Positions 1 through 7,787 of a DNA stretch of 40,704 nt are shown here, one piece after another. Numbering within the stretch: the stretch's first letter is position 1; every line of letters begins with the position of its first letter. The notes beneath the pieces were generated by a model that saw only the letters and a program-made list of their open reading frames with translations, did not search any database and was not told the DNA's origin. Position numbers and translations under genes: made by a program. Where the stretch lies: contig JBGVLV010000033.1 in NCBI GenBank assembly GCA_045124465.1, positions 1-40,704 of the forward strand. Direction: 5' to 3'. This DNA is from Scatosoma sp045124465. GTDB taxonomy: Bacteria; Bacillota; Clostridia; Christensenellales; Borkfalkiaceae.

Positions 1-2
1 TG

Positions 3-401
3 AACACGGGCAAGCTGTTGCAGTCCAGACTTATCGATAATCAAGACTATTCGAAATACAATACCGAGAAAGCGCTCGACGGCGTGAAATGGAAGATACC
101 CGCGTTTTCTCCCGAGGAAGGAGAATTGCGTTTTACGCTCACGATCGCGAATTCCGAATACGATCATAATATGCACGTGAACAATACCCGCTATGCCGAC
201 TATTGTTTCAACTGTTTCACGGTTGCGCAGCTTGCGGATAAGAAACTCCGTCGCTTTTCCATCTCGTACGTCAAACAATGCAAAGAGGGCGAAACGTTGC
301 GTTTCTACTTAAAACGCGCGGAGGACGGCAGTTATCTCGCTCACGGTTTTAACGGGCTTGGTGAAGTCGTCGTGCAGTCGCAGATCACGTTCGACGAGTA
401 A
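3..401 (+). CDS. acyl-ACP thioesterase, C-terminal part (5' end outside window)
   Basis: The reading frame is already open at the window edge, so this is the C-terminal part of a longer protein; the TTG at 18 is not a convincing start. The segment around DHNMHVNNTRYADY matches the second hotdog domain of bacterial acyl-ACP thioesterases (FatA/FatB-like family), where an N-x-HVNN(T/A)RY motif carries active-site residues. The family hydrolyses acyl-ACP to free fatty acid and ACP in the cytoplasm. About 130 residues are visible out of a usual 230-250. The stop lies 15 bases before argJ on the same strand, so the two are probably cotranscribed, though no metabolic link is evident. A 4-hydroxybenzoyl-CoA-type thioesterase is a less likely alternative. 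Confidence 0.8.
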   Translation, partial: NTGKLLQSRLIDNQDYSKYNTEKALDGVKWKIPAFSPEEGELRFTLTIANSEYDHNMHVNNTRYADYCFNCFTVAQLADKKLRRFSISYVKQCKEGETLRFYLKRAEDGSYLAHGFNGLGEVVVQSQITFDE

Positions 402-416
402 CGAAAGAGGTCGTAA

Positions 417-1658
417 ATGAGAAAAAACGGCGTAAACAGAGAACTCGTTCCCGTTGACGGCGGCGTTTGCGCGCCCGCGGGCTTTTCGGCAAACGGCGTG
501 TATTGCGGTATCTCCCAAAAAACGACGATCGTTTCACGTGAAACCGAAACGACGAAAATTCGGGAGGACTTGGCGCTGATCGTCGCGGAGAAACGGGTGC
601 CGACGGCATGCGTTTGCGCAAGCGGGCAAATGACGGGCGCACCCGTGAGGGTCACGAAGAAACATTTGCGGTCGGGATACGCGAGAGCGGCGATCGTCAA
701 TAGCGGTATCGCGAACGTGTTTTCGGAAAACGGGGAAGAGCTCGCGGAAAACATTTGCGCCGCGCTTGCCAAGCGCGCGAAAATATCCGCGGACGAGGTG
801 GCGATCGCCTCGACGGGGGAGATGGGCAAACCGTTGCCGTTTGAGCCGATAGAGGCAAAACTCGGCGAACTTGTCGCGGGGCTAGGAACGACGGACGAAC
901 ACAGCCTTGCGGCAGCGCGCGGCATTATGACGACCGACCGTTATCCCAAGCGACTTTCTTACGCATTCGAGCTTGGCGATTATACGTGCAAGATCGGCGC
1001 GATATTTAAGGGGAATACGCGGGTCTGTCCGAATATGGCGACGACGCTCTGTTTTCTGACGACGGACGTGCGGATATCGCCCGCGGCGTTGCAAAAAGCG
1101 CTTTCTTCGGCGGTGGGAAATACGCTCAATATGCTTGATCTCGACGGCGTGTCTTCTCCGAACGATCTTGTCTGTATAATGGCGAGCGGACGGGCGGGGA
1201 ACTGGGAGATAGACCGCGCGGACGGCGATTTTAAAAAGTTCTGTTACGCGCTCGGCGAAACGTTGACGAGGGTATGTCTGGAACTTGCCAAAGACGGCGA
1301 GGACGGCGGGAAGGCGTTCGTTTGTAAGATAAGCGGCGCGAGATCGCAACGCGCAGCGCGCGCCGTAGCAAGATCGGTCGCGGCGGTAAGCGGATTGAAA
1401 AATGCGCTTTTGCAAGGAAAAATAGACCTCGAAACGTTGCTTTGCGCCGTGTGGTCGTCGGGCGAGGTCTTGGAAACGGACGAAATTGAAATTTCCGTAG
1501 GCTCGGCAAAAGGGGAACTCGTCGTGTTCGAGGACGGGAAAGCTATGCCGGTATCCCGTCAAACGTTGAGCGCCTTGCTCGATACGGACGAGCTTGAACT
1601 TTGCGTGCGGCTCGGCAAAGGAAATTACACGGCGACCTCGATTTCACGCGCGGGTTAA
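417..1658 (+). CDS. argJ: divergent ArgJ (glutamate N-acetyltransferase / ornithine acetyltransferase)
   Basis: ArgJ moves the acetyl group from N-acetylornithine to glutamate and is a self-cleaving Ntn-type enzyme. The ATG follows an AAAGAGG ribosome site. Recognisable parts are the N-terminal GGVCAPAGFSANGV block, VNSGIAN, the oxyanion-hole Thr-Gly in ASTGEMG (about residues 131-137), the substrate lysine in IFKG, and the autoprocessing site PNMAT with Thr209 as expected nucleophile. It is unusual in several places. The DGEGATK block is DGEDGGK, the DPNWGR block reads QGKIDLETL, and the C-terminus ends in ATSISRAG without the usual YVxINAxYxT tail, whose Asn and terminal Thr/Ser contact ornithine. 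Another frame just beyond the break reads DLDFTRGLIYKVVN, so a late frameshift is possible. Family membership is clear; full activity is doubtful. Confidence 0.85.
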   Translation: MRKNGVNRELVPVDGGVCAPAGFSANGVYCGISQKTTIVSRETETTKIREDLALIVAEKRVPTACVCASGQMTGAPVRVTKKHLRSGYARAAIVNSGIANVFSENGEELAENICAALAKRAKISADEVAIASTGEMGKPLPFEPIEAKLGELVAGLGTTDEHSLAAARGIMTTDRYPKRLSYAFELGDYTCKIGAIFKGNTRVCPNMATTLCFLTTDVRISPAALQKALSSAVGNTLNMLDLDGVSSPNDLVCIMASGRAGNWEIDRADGDFKKFCYALGETLTRVCLELAKDGEDGGKAFVCKISGARSQRAARAVARSVAAVSGLKNALLQGKIDLETLLCAVWSSGEVLETDEIEISVGSAKGELVVFEDGKAMPVSRQTLSALLDTDELELCVRLGKGNYTATSISRAG

Positions 1659-1723
1659 TATATAAGGTAGTAAACAGAATAGAAATATTTTTAATTTTTC
1701 TAATTAAAATCCCGTTTGAAAGG

Positions 1724-1752
1724 TTGACAAACGCAGTCGGCTGTGCTATAAT
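1724..1752 (+). promoter_or_regulatory. consensus sigma-A promoter of the carA leader
   Basis: TTGACA at 1724-1729 and TATAAT at 1747-1752 are separated by exactly 17 bases. TGC directly before the -10 gives an extended -10 element. Transcription should begin near 1759 and run into the leader ORF and terminator upstream of carA. No better promoter was seen for carAB. Confidence 0.9.
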
Positions 1753-1777
1753 AATAAAAATTTCGGCGGGTATGAAA

Positions 1778-1909
1778 ATGCTTTACACAAACAACGCGAA
1801 AGAATTGAAGAACGTAACGGATCGCAACGGAGCGGCAAAAGAAGTCATCGGCGGTTCGCGTTTTTCCGTTTTTCAATTCGATATCCGTTTTTTCGATAAC
1901 GTAGACTGA
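1778..1909 (+). CDS. candidate leader peptide ORF of the car operon
   Basis: A 43-codon ORF (45 codons if the ATG at 1772 is used) begins about 20 bases after the predicted transcription start, with GGCGGG at 1765-1770 as a weak ribosome site. Its second half contains a phenylalanine-rich stretch, RFSVFQFDIRFF, encoded by U-rich RNA (U runs at 1861-1865, 1869-1873 and 1888-1893). The TGA stop at 1907-1909 lies inside the 5' arm of the terminator hairpin. The arrangement matches attenuator leader peptides, most closely enterobacterial pyrL, where U-rich RNA slows polymerase when UTP is low. No peptide homologue was recognised. It could instead be fortuitous coding within a leader or small RNA. 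Confidence 0.5.
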   Translation: MLYTNNAKELKNVTDRNGAAKEVIGGSRFSVFQFDIRFFDNVD

Positions 1910-1932
1910 TTTTTAGAATCAGTCTTTTTTTT
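1904..1932 (+). terminator. intrinsic terminator / candidate attenuator before carA
   Basis: A perfect 8-bp stem (GACTGATT at 1904-1911, AATCAGTC at 1917-1924) with a 5-base loop is followed by eight Ts. It sits between the leader promoter and carA, 82 bases before the carA start, so carAB transcription must read through it. The leader ORF stop codon lies in its left arm, so a ribosome there would block folding. Termination is very likely; regulation is inferred. Confidence 0.85.
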
Positions 1933-2014
1933 GGAAAAATCGAACGTTTTTTATACGCACCGAACGACGGACAAGCTAAAAATAAAATAACAGATATAGA
2001 AAAAGGGATTGCTT

Positions 2015-3094
2015 ATGAAGAAAAAAGTTTATGTAACGTTACAGAACGGCACCGTATTCCAGGGCTATCGCTTTGGCGCGGAAGGCGAGATCACGGGCGA
2101 ACTCGTATTCTCGACGGGCATGGTCGGATACGTGGAAACGCTCACCGACCCGTCCAACTACGGACAGATCGTCGTACAAACGTTCCCGCTTATCGGGAAC
2201 TACGGCGTGAACGAGAGCGACGCGGAAAGCGAAAAGGCTTGGGTATCCGCGTATATCGTCCGCGAAAATTGCGACGAACCCTCCAACTTCCGTAGTGAAG
2301 GTACGCTGGACGCATACCTGAAAAAACAAGGCGTCATCGGCGTTTACGGCGTAGATACCCGCGAACTTACCAAGATCCTTCGCGAGGAAGGCACGATGAA
2401 CGCCCGTATCAGCGATAAGCCTTTGTCTGACGAGGGTTACGACGAACTCGCCGCATATACGGTCAAAGACGCGGTAAAGACCGTCGCGCCGCAGACGAAG
2501 AAAGAATACGGCGATAAGAACGCCGAATATACCGTTGCGTTTTGGAACTTCGGCTCGAAGAAGAGTACGATAGACAATCTCGTGGCGCAAGGCTGTCGGG
2601 TCATCGATATGCCCGCGTTCTCGACGTCGGAAGAAATTTTGGCGACGGGCGCGGACGGCGTTATGCTCGGCGACGGCGCGGGCGATCCCGAAGAAAACGC
2701 GGCGATCGTCGCGGAAGTGAAAAAGACGCTCGGCAAGAAACCCGTGTTCGGCGTAGGGCTTGGCCATCAGCTCGTAGCGGTCGCGCTCGGTGCGGAAACG
2801 GCGAAACAAAAATACGGTCATCGCGGCGGCAATCAGCCCGTGAAATGTCTGGAAAACGGTAAGGTATACATCTCGTCGCAGAACCACGGCTACGAGGTCA
2901 TGACCGATACCGTCAAAGAGGGCGAGATCAGTTTCGTCAACGTCAACGACGGCTCTTGCGAGGGTATCGACTACGACCGTTTGAACGCGTTTACCGTGCA
3001 GTTTGTACCCGAATCCTGCACGCCCGGAAACGATGAAAATCCTTTGTATAAAAAATTCTTTACGCTTATGAAGAAGGAGAAAGAAAATGCCTAA
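2015..3094 (+). CDS. carA: carbamoyl-phosphate synthase small subunit with inactivated glutaminase site
   Basis: CarA normally hydrolyses glutamine and passes ammonia through a tunnel to CarB. The ATG at 2015 is preceded by AAAAGGGA at 2001-2008 and is preferred over the TTG at 2009. The protein is 359 residues, normal length. The N-terminal CarA domain (FSTGMVGYVETLTDPSNYG, GVDTRELT) and the class I amidotransferase fold (GHRGGN, QNHGYEV) are both present. The catalytic triad is not. The nucleophile motif FGICLGHQ reads FGVGLGHQ (Gly248, codon GGG at 2756-2758), and HPEA reads VPES, so the catalytic His is Val331 while the Glu remains. The SNGPGDP oxyanion loop is altered to GDGAGDP. Glutamine use is therefore unlikely. 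The subunit may be structural for an ammonia-dependent synthase. Its stop overlaps the carB start by 8 bases. Confidence 0.93.
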   Translation: MKKKVYVTLQNGTVFQGYRFGAEGEITGELVFSTGMVGYVETLTDPSNYGQIVVQTFPLIGNYGVNESDAESEKAWVSAYIVRENCDEPSNFRSEGTLDAYLKKQGVIGVYGVDTRELTKILREEGTMNARISDKPLSDEGYDELAAYTVKDAVKTVAPQTKKEYGDKNAEYTVAFWNFGSKKSTIDNLVAQGCRVIDMPAFSTSEEILATGADGVMLGDGAGDPEENAAIVAEVKKTLGKKPVFGVGLGHQLVAVALGAETAKQKYGHRGGNQPVKCLENGKVYISSQNHGYEVMTDTVKEGEISFVNVNDGSCEGIDYDRLNAFTVQFVPESCTPGNDENPLYKKFFTLMKKEKENA

Positions 3095-6000
3095 GAGAAG
3101 TGATATTAAAAAAGTTTTGGTGATCGGTTCAGGCCCGATCGTGATCGGACAAGCCGCGGAATTCGACTATGCGGGCGCGCAGGCTTGCCGCGTAATGAAA
3201 AGCGAGGGCGTAAACGTAGTACTTTGCAACTCCAACCCCGCGACGATAATGACGGATAAGGCACTCGCCGACGAGATATATCTCGAACCGCTTACGGAAG
3301 AAACGTTAAAGCGTATCATCATCAAAGAAAAACCCGACAGCTTGCTCGCTTCGCTCGGCGGTCAGACCGGTCTTACGATGGGTTGCAAACTCGCGAAATC
3401 CGGTTTCCTCGCGCAACACGGCGTAAAGCTCATCGGTACCAAACTCGACGCGATCGACCGTTCGGAGGACCGCGAACTGTTCAAGGAAACGATGGAAAAG
3501 ATCAATCAGCCCTGCGTTCCCTCGGATATTGCGTATACGGTAGAGGAATGCGTTGCGATCGCGAACAAACTCGGCTATCCCGTGATCATTCGTCCCGCTT
3601 ACACGCTCGGCGGCGCGGGTGGCGGCGTTGCGTATAACGAAGAAGATCTTCGTCTTATCTCCCATAACGGTCTTATGCTTTCGCCGATCACGCAGGTACT
3701 CATCGAAAAGTACATCGCGGGTTGGAAAGAGATCGAGTTCGAAGTATTGCGCGACAGCAAGGGCAACGTGCTCACCGTCTGCTCGATGGAGAACGTAGAT
3801 CCCGTCGGTATCCATACGGGCGACTCCATCGTCGTAGCGCCTGCGGTCACGCTTTCGAATAAAGAATACAATATGCTCCGCACGGCGGCGCTTTCCATCA
3901 TCAGCGAACTGGGTATCGAGGGCGGCTGTAACGTACAATTCGCGCTCAACCCCGACTCGTTCGAATACTCGGTCATCGAAGTAAACCCCCGCGTCAGCCG
4001 TTCTTCGGCGCTCGCGTCCAAAGCGACGGGATTCCCGATCGCAAAAGTTACGTCCAAGATCGCGCTCGGCTATACGCTCGACGAGATCGTAAACGACGTT
4101 ACGGGCAATACGTACGCTTGTTTCGAACCGACGATCGACTATCTCGTCGTTAAAATGCCCAAGTGGCCGTTCGATAAATTCCTGTACGCGAAACGCGAAC
4201 TCGGCACGAGAATGAAAGCGACGGGCGAAGTTATGTCCATCGGTACTTCTTTCGAAATGGCGATCATGAAAGCCGTCCGCGGCGCGGAGATCTCCACGAG
4301 CACGATGAACTATAAAAAGTTCGTAAACAGCACGAAAGAGGAACTGTACGCAAAACTCTCCGAACAGACGGACGAACGTATCTTCGTCGTGTACGCGGCG
4401 CTCAAAAAGGGCGTTACCGTCGACGAAGTGTTCGATATCACGAAGATCGACCGTTGGTTCTTGAACAAATTCAAAAACCTCATCGCTTACGAAGAAAGAC
4501 TTGCGAGCGAGAAACTCACTCGCGAGTTGTACGAGGAGGGCAAACGCCTCGGCTATCTCGACAAAGACATCGCGGCGCTCAGCGGCCAGAAAGTTCCGTA
4601 CAGAAAGAAAGTCGCGTATAAGATGGTAGACACCTGCGCGGCGGAATTCCCCGCGAAAACGCCGTATTTCTACTCGACGTTCGACGATCATAAACACGAC
4701 GAGGCAAGACCTTTCGTGGAAAAGAGCGAGAAGAAACGTATCGTCGTTATCGGCTCCGGTCCTATCCGTATCGGTCAGGGTATCGAATTCGACTACTCGT
4801 CCGTGCATTGCGTTTGGACGTTGAAAGAACTCGGCTACGAAGTCGCGATCATCAATAATAACCCCGAAACGGTATCCACCGACTTCGACACGGCGGACAG
4901 ACTGTATTTCGAACCGCTCACGCCCGAAGACGTGCAACACGTTCTCGACGTGGAAAAACCCTACGGCGTCATCATCACCTTCGGCGGTCAGACGGCGATC
5001 AACCTTTGCTCGTATTTCGATACGCACGGTATACGTATTCTCGGTACTTCGGCGGATAGCGTAGACAGAGCGGAGGACCGCGAACGTTTCGAAGAACTGC
5101 TCGAAAAATATTCCATACCCCGTCCGAAAGCACTCACGGTAATGACCAAAGAAGAGGCGCTCGCGGCGGCGGAAAAACTCGAATATCCCGTTCTGCTCCG
5201 TCCTTCGTACGTTATCGGCGGTCAGAATATGACGATCGCGTTCACGCAGGAAGACGTGTGCCGTTATATGGACGTCATCTTGGCGCAGGGTATCGAAAAC
5301 CCCGTGCTTTGCGATAAATACTTGATGGGTACGGAACTCGAAGTAGACGCCATCTCCGACGGCAAAGACGTACTTATCCCCGGTATTATGCAGCATATCG
5401 AACGTACGGGTATCCACTCGGGCGACTCGATCGCGGTATACCCTCCGTATAACCTCGACGATACGATGCTGGAAAAGATCATCGAAGTTTCCACGCAACT
5501 CGCGCTCGAACTCAAAACCAAAGGTCTTATCAATATCCAGTACCTCATCTATCGCGGACAACTGTACGTGATAGAGGTGAACCCCAGAGCGTCGCGTACC
5601 GTGCCGTATATCTCCAAGGTAACGGGCGTGCCGATGGTGGAACTCGCGACGAAGATAATCGTCGGCGCAAAACTCAAAAAACTCGGCTACGGAACGGGCT
5701 TGTATCCCTCCTCGCCGTACGTTGCGGTCAAAGTACCCGTATTCAGTTTTGAAAAGCTCAACGACGTCAACTCCCAGCTCGGACCTCAGATGAAATCGAC
5801 GGGCGAAGTACTCGGTATCGGCAAGACGATGGAAGAGGCTATGTTCAAGGGACTTGTTTCCGCGGGCTTTAAGATGTGCCATCCCTCCGAACGCCGTCCC
5901 GTCGGCGTGTATATGACCGTCAACGATCAGGACAAACTCGACGTGCTCACGATCGCAAAGAAATTCGGCGACCTCGGTTGTACGATGTACGCGACGAAAG

Positions 6001-7142
6001 GTACGGCGAAGGTCATCAACGACCTCGGGTTCGATTGCACGGTCGTAGACAGACTGTCCGCGACGGATACCGTCGTCAAGCTTATGGACGAGGGTAAGAT
6101 CGATTACATCGTATATACGGGCAAAACGGATATGGAATCCATCAACGATTTCATCAAATTGCACCACCACGCGATATTGCTCGGTATCACGGTGCTTACG
6201 GCGCTCGATACGGCGAACGCGCTCGCGGATATCATCGCAAGCCGTTTCACCGAGGACAACACCGAACTCGTAGATATCAACGCTTTGAGAAGTGAAAAAC
6301 TCAAACTCGCTTTCACGAAAATGCAGTCCTGCGGTAACGATTACATTGTATTCGATAACCGCGACGGCAAGATAACCTGCCCCGAATCCATCGCCGTGAA
6401 CTACGTGCAAACGCATTACGGTATCGGGGGCGACGGTATCGCGCTCATCGAAAATTCCGAGATCGCAGACGCGAAAATGCGCGTGTTCAATAAAGACGGT
6501 TCGGAGGCTCCGCAGGGCGGTAACGCGATCCGCTGTATCGGTAAATACCTCTATGAAAAGGGTATTGTCCGTAAGAACGAAATGACGATCGAAACGGCGA
6601 AAGGCGTATGCGCCGTCAAAGTATATTCGTTCGGCGGTAAGGTCAACTCCGCGAGTGTAAACCTCGGCAAAGTCGAGCTTGCGGGCGAGAAGATCCCTTG
6701 CGTATGGAAAGAAGATACCATCGTAGACAAGACGATCGAAGTCGGCGGCAAGGAATATAAAGGCACGCTCGTGAACGTGGGCAACCCGCATTGCGTAATT
6801 TTCTGCGATAAAGTGGACGCGATGAACGTGGAGAAGATCGGCACGCAGCTCGAAAACAGCGAGTATTTCCCCGAGGGGATCAATACGGAATTCGTCCGTA
6901 TCGTCAATAAAGCGACGATAAAAATGCGTGTTTGGGAACGCGGCAGCGGCGAAACGTGGGCTTGCGGTACGGGCGCTTGCGCGGCGGTCGTAGCGGCTGT
7001 GCTCGGCGGGTATTGCGAAAAAGATACCAACGTTACGGTAAAACTTCGCGGCGGCGATCTGACGGTAAACTATCATTCGGACGGAGAAGTGGAATTGATG
7101 GGTAGCGTCAAGACGGTGTACGAAGGCACGCTCGAAATATAA
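3087..7142 (+). CDS. carB: CarB-DapF fusion: carbamoyl-phosphate synthase large subunit with C-terminal diaminopimelate epimerase-like domain
   Basis: CarB makes carbamoyl phosphate from bicarbonate, ammonia and two ATP for pyrimidine and arginine synthesis. Residues 1 to about 1060 are a complete CarB: two ATP-grasp halves (RPAYTLGGAGGG, IHTGDSI, EVNPRVSRSSALASKATG; then RPSYVIGGQN, IHSGDSI, EVNPRASRTVP) and the MGS-like allosteric domain with YATKGT. Active-site residues look intact. From about residue 1072 to 1351 the same frame continues as a whole DapF-like domain (KMQSCGND, FNKDGSEA, GNPHC, ERGSGETWACGTGACAA). In DapF two cysteines act as the acid/base pair. The second is present (Cys1293), but the first (CGNGxRC) is Gly1144 in QGGNAIRC. 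CarB proteins are usually about 1,070 residues. The ATG overlaps the carA end and has AAGGAG at 3074-3079. There is no stop or composition break at the junction. Confidence 0.95.
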   Translation: MPKRSDIKKVLVIGSGPIVIGQAAEFDYAGAQACRVMKSEGVNVVLCNSNPATIMTDKALADEIYLEPLTEETLKRIIIKEKPDSLLASLGGQTGLTMGCKLAKSGFLAQHGVKLIGTKLDAIDRSEDRELFKETMEKINQPCVPSDIAYTVEECVAIANKLGYPVIIRPAYTLGGAGGGVAYNEEDLRLISHNGLMLSPITQVLIEKYIAGWKEIEFEVLRDSKGNVLTVCSMENVDPVGIHTGDSIVVAPAVTLSNKEYNMLRTAALSIISELGIEGGCNVQFALNPDSFEYSVIEVNPRVSRSSALASKATGFPIAKVTSKIALGYTLDEIVNDVTGNTYACFEPTIDYLVVKMPKWPFDKFLYAKRELGTRMKATGEVMSIGTSFEMAIMKAVRGAEISTSTMNYKKFVNSTKEELYAKLSEQTDERIFVVYAALKKGVTVDEVFDITKIDRWFLNKFKNLIAYEERLASEKLTRELYEEGKRLGYLDKDIAALSGQKVPYRKKVAYKMVDTCAAEFPAKTPYFYSTFDDHKHDEARPFVEKSEKKRIVVIGSGPIRIGQGIEFDYSSVHCVWTLKELGYEVAIINNNPETVSTDFDTADRLYFEPLTPEDVQHVLDVEKPYGVIITFGGQTAINLCSYFDTHGIRILGTSADSVDRAEDRERFEELLEKYSIPRPKALTVMTKEEALAAAEKLEYPVLLRPSYVIGGQNMTIAFTQEDVCRYMDVILAQGIENPVLCDKYLMGTELEVDAISDGKDVLIPGIMQHIERTGIHSGDSIAVYPPYNLDDTMLEKIIEVSTQLALELKTKGLINIQYLIYRGQLYVIEVNPRASRTVPYISKVTGVPMVELATKIIVGAKLKKLGYGTGLYPSSPYVAVKVPVFSFEKLNDVNSQLGPQMKSTGEVLGIGKTMEEAMFKGLVSAGFKMCHPSERRPVGVYMTVNDQDKLDVLTIAKKFGDLGCTMYATKGTAKVINDLGFDCTVVDRLSATDTVVKLMDEGKIDYIVYTGKTDMESINDFIKLHHHAILLGITVLTALDTANALADIIASRFTEDNTELVDINALRSEKLKLAFTKMQSCGNDYIVFDNRDGKITCPESIAVNYVQTHYGIGGDGIALIENSEIADAKMRVFNKDGSEAPQGGNAIRCIGKYLYEKGIVRKNEMTIETAKGVCAVKVYSFGGKVNSASVNLGKVELAGEKIPCVWKEDTIVDKTIEVGGKEYKGTLVNVGNPHCVIFCDKVDAMNVEKIGTQLENSEYFPEGINTEFVRIVNKATIKMRVWERGSGETWACGTGACAAVVAAVLGGYCEKDTNVTVKLRGGDLTVNYHSDGEVELMGSVKTVYEGTLEI

Positions 7143-7182
7143 GTAAGTATAAAAGAATTTTAATCAAACGGGAGGAGAACAG

Positions 7183-7785
7183 ATGGACGCTTTTTACGAA
7201 GAAAGCGCGGTGAATGCGAATGCGAAAAAGGAGGGCAAGAAATATAAGTTCTTGCATATACTTTCCCGCATATTCCTCGTTCTCGCGGTGGTCTTGTTGG
7301 TCATGTGCGTTATGTGGATACCCGTAGACGCGGAAAAAACGACTTTGTTTATGTGTGTGTTCTGCGGTATTCAGGGCGGGTTCTTCCTGCTGATGTGGTT
7401 TCTCGCTTATAAAATGAAATTGCGTTATAACGTAAGTTACGACTACTGTTTCGTTTCGGGGGAACTGCGTATCTCCAAGGTGTTCAGTTTTACCAAAAGA
7501 AAACTCCTCGCCCGGCTTGAATGTTCGGAAATGTTGCAGGTCGGAGATATCGAGAACAGCTCGTACGAGCGTTTGAGATCCGACCCGATGACGAAAGAAG
7601 TCGTCTGCACGCCTAATATCGAGGCGGCAGACGGGAAATTCTTTATGTATATCCTCATCAATAACGACGGCAAAAAGTTATACGTGCTCGAATGTCGCGA
7701 AAACCTGTTGATGAATATTATGAAGTTTGCAAAACGTAACGTACTTGAAAGCGATTACGTAATGCAGGAGAAAAAGCAAAGATAA
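7183..7785 (+). CDS. small membrane protein of unknown function
   Basis: The 200-residue protein has a charged N-terminus, two adjacent hydrophobic segments (about residues 28-46 and 55-75) that should form a membrane hairpin, and a soluble domain of about 120 residues after them. That layout resembles bacterial membrane proteins with a pleckstrin-like domain; it may belong to the DUF6106 group, but this rests on memory of the general pattern. A GGAGGAG ribosome site precedes the ATG. The gene starts 41 bases after carB with no terminator between, and its stop is 2 bases before the cysteine desulfurase start. It is therefore probably part of the downstream or combined operon. No function can be assigned. 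Confidence 0.75.
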   Translation: MDAFYEESAVNANAKKEGKKYKFLHILSRIFLVLAVVLLVMCVMWIPVDAEKTTLFMCVFCGIQGGFFLLMWFLAYKMKLRYNVSYDYCFVSGELRISKVFSFTKRKLLARLECSEMLQVGDIENSSYERLRSDPMTKEVVCTPNIEAADGKFFMYILINNDGKKLYVLECRENLLMNIMKFAKRNVLESDYVMQEKKQR

Positions 7786-7787
7786 TT

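Noticed and set aside
1659..2014. PyrR-binding leader or T-box in front of carA
   Set aside because: No CCAGAGAGGC-like PyrR loop and no T-box sequence (TGGGTGG-type) was found, so these Firmicutes mechanisms are not supported.
3306..7076. A 1,256-codon open frame on the minus strand opposite carB, and similar long antisense frames opposite miaB, mutS, helD and both topoisomerase genes
   Set aside because: The plus-strand proteins are well-conserved families. The antisense frames are open because the real genes rarely use the codons whose complements are stops. Their translations are rich in Arg, Phe and His and resemble no family, and they lack ribosome sites.
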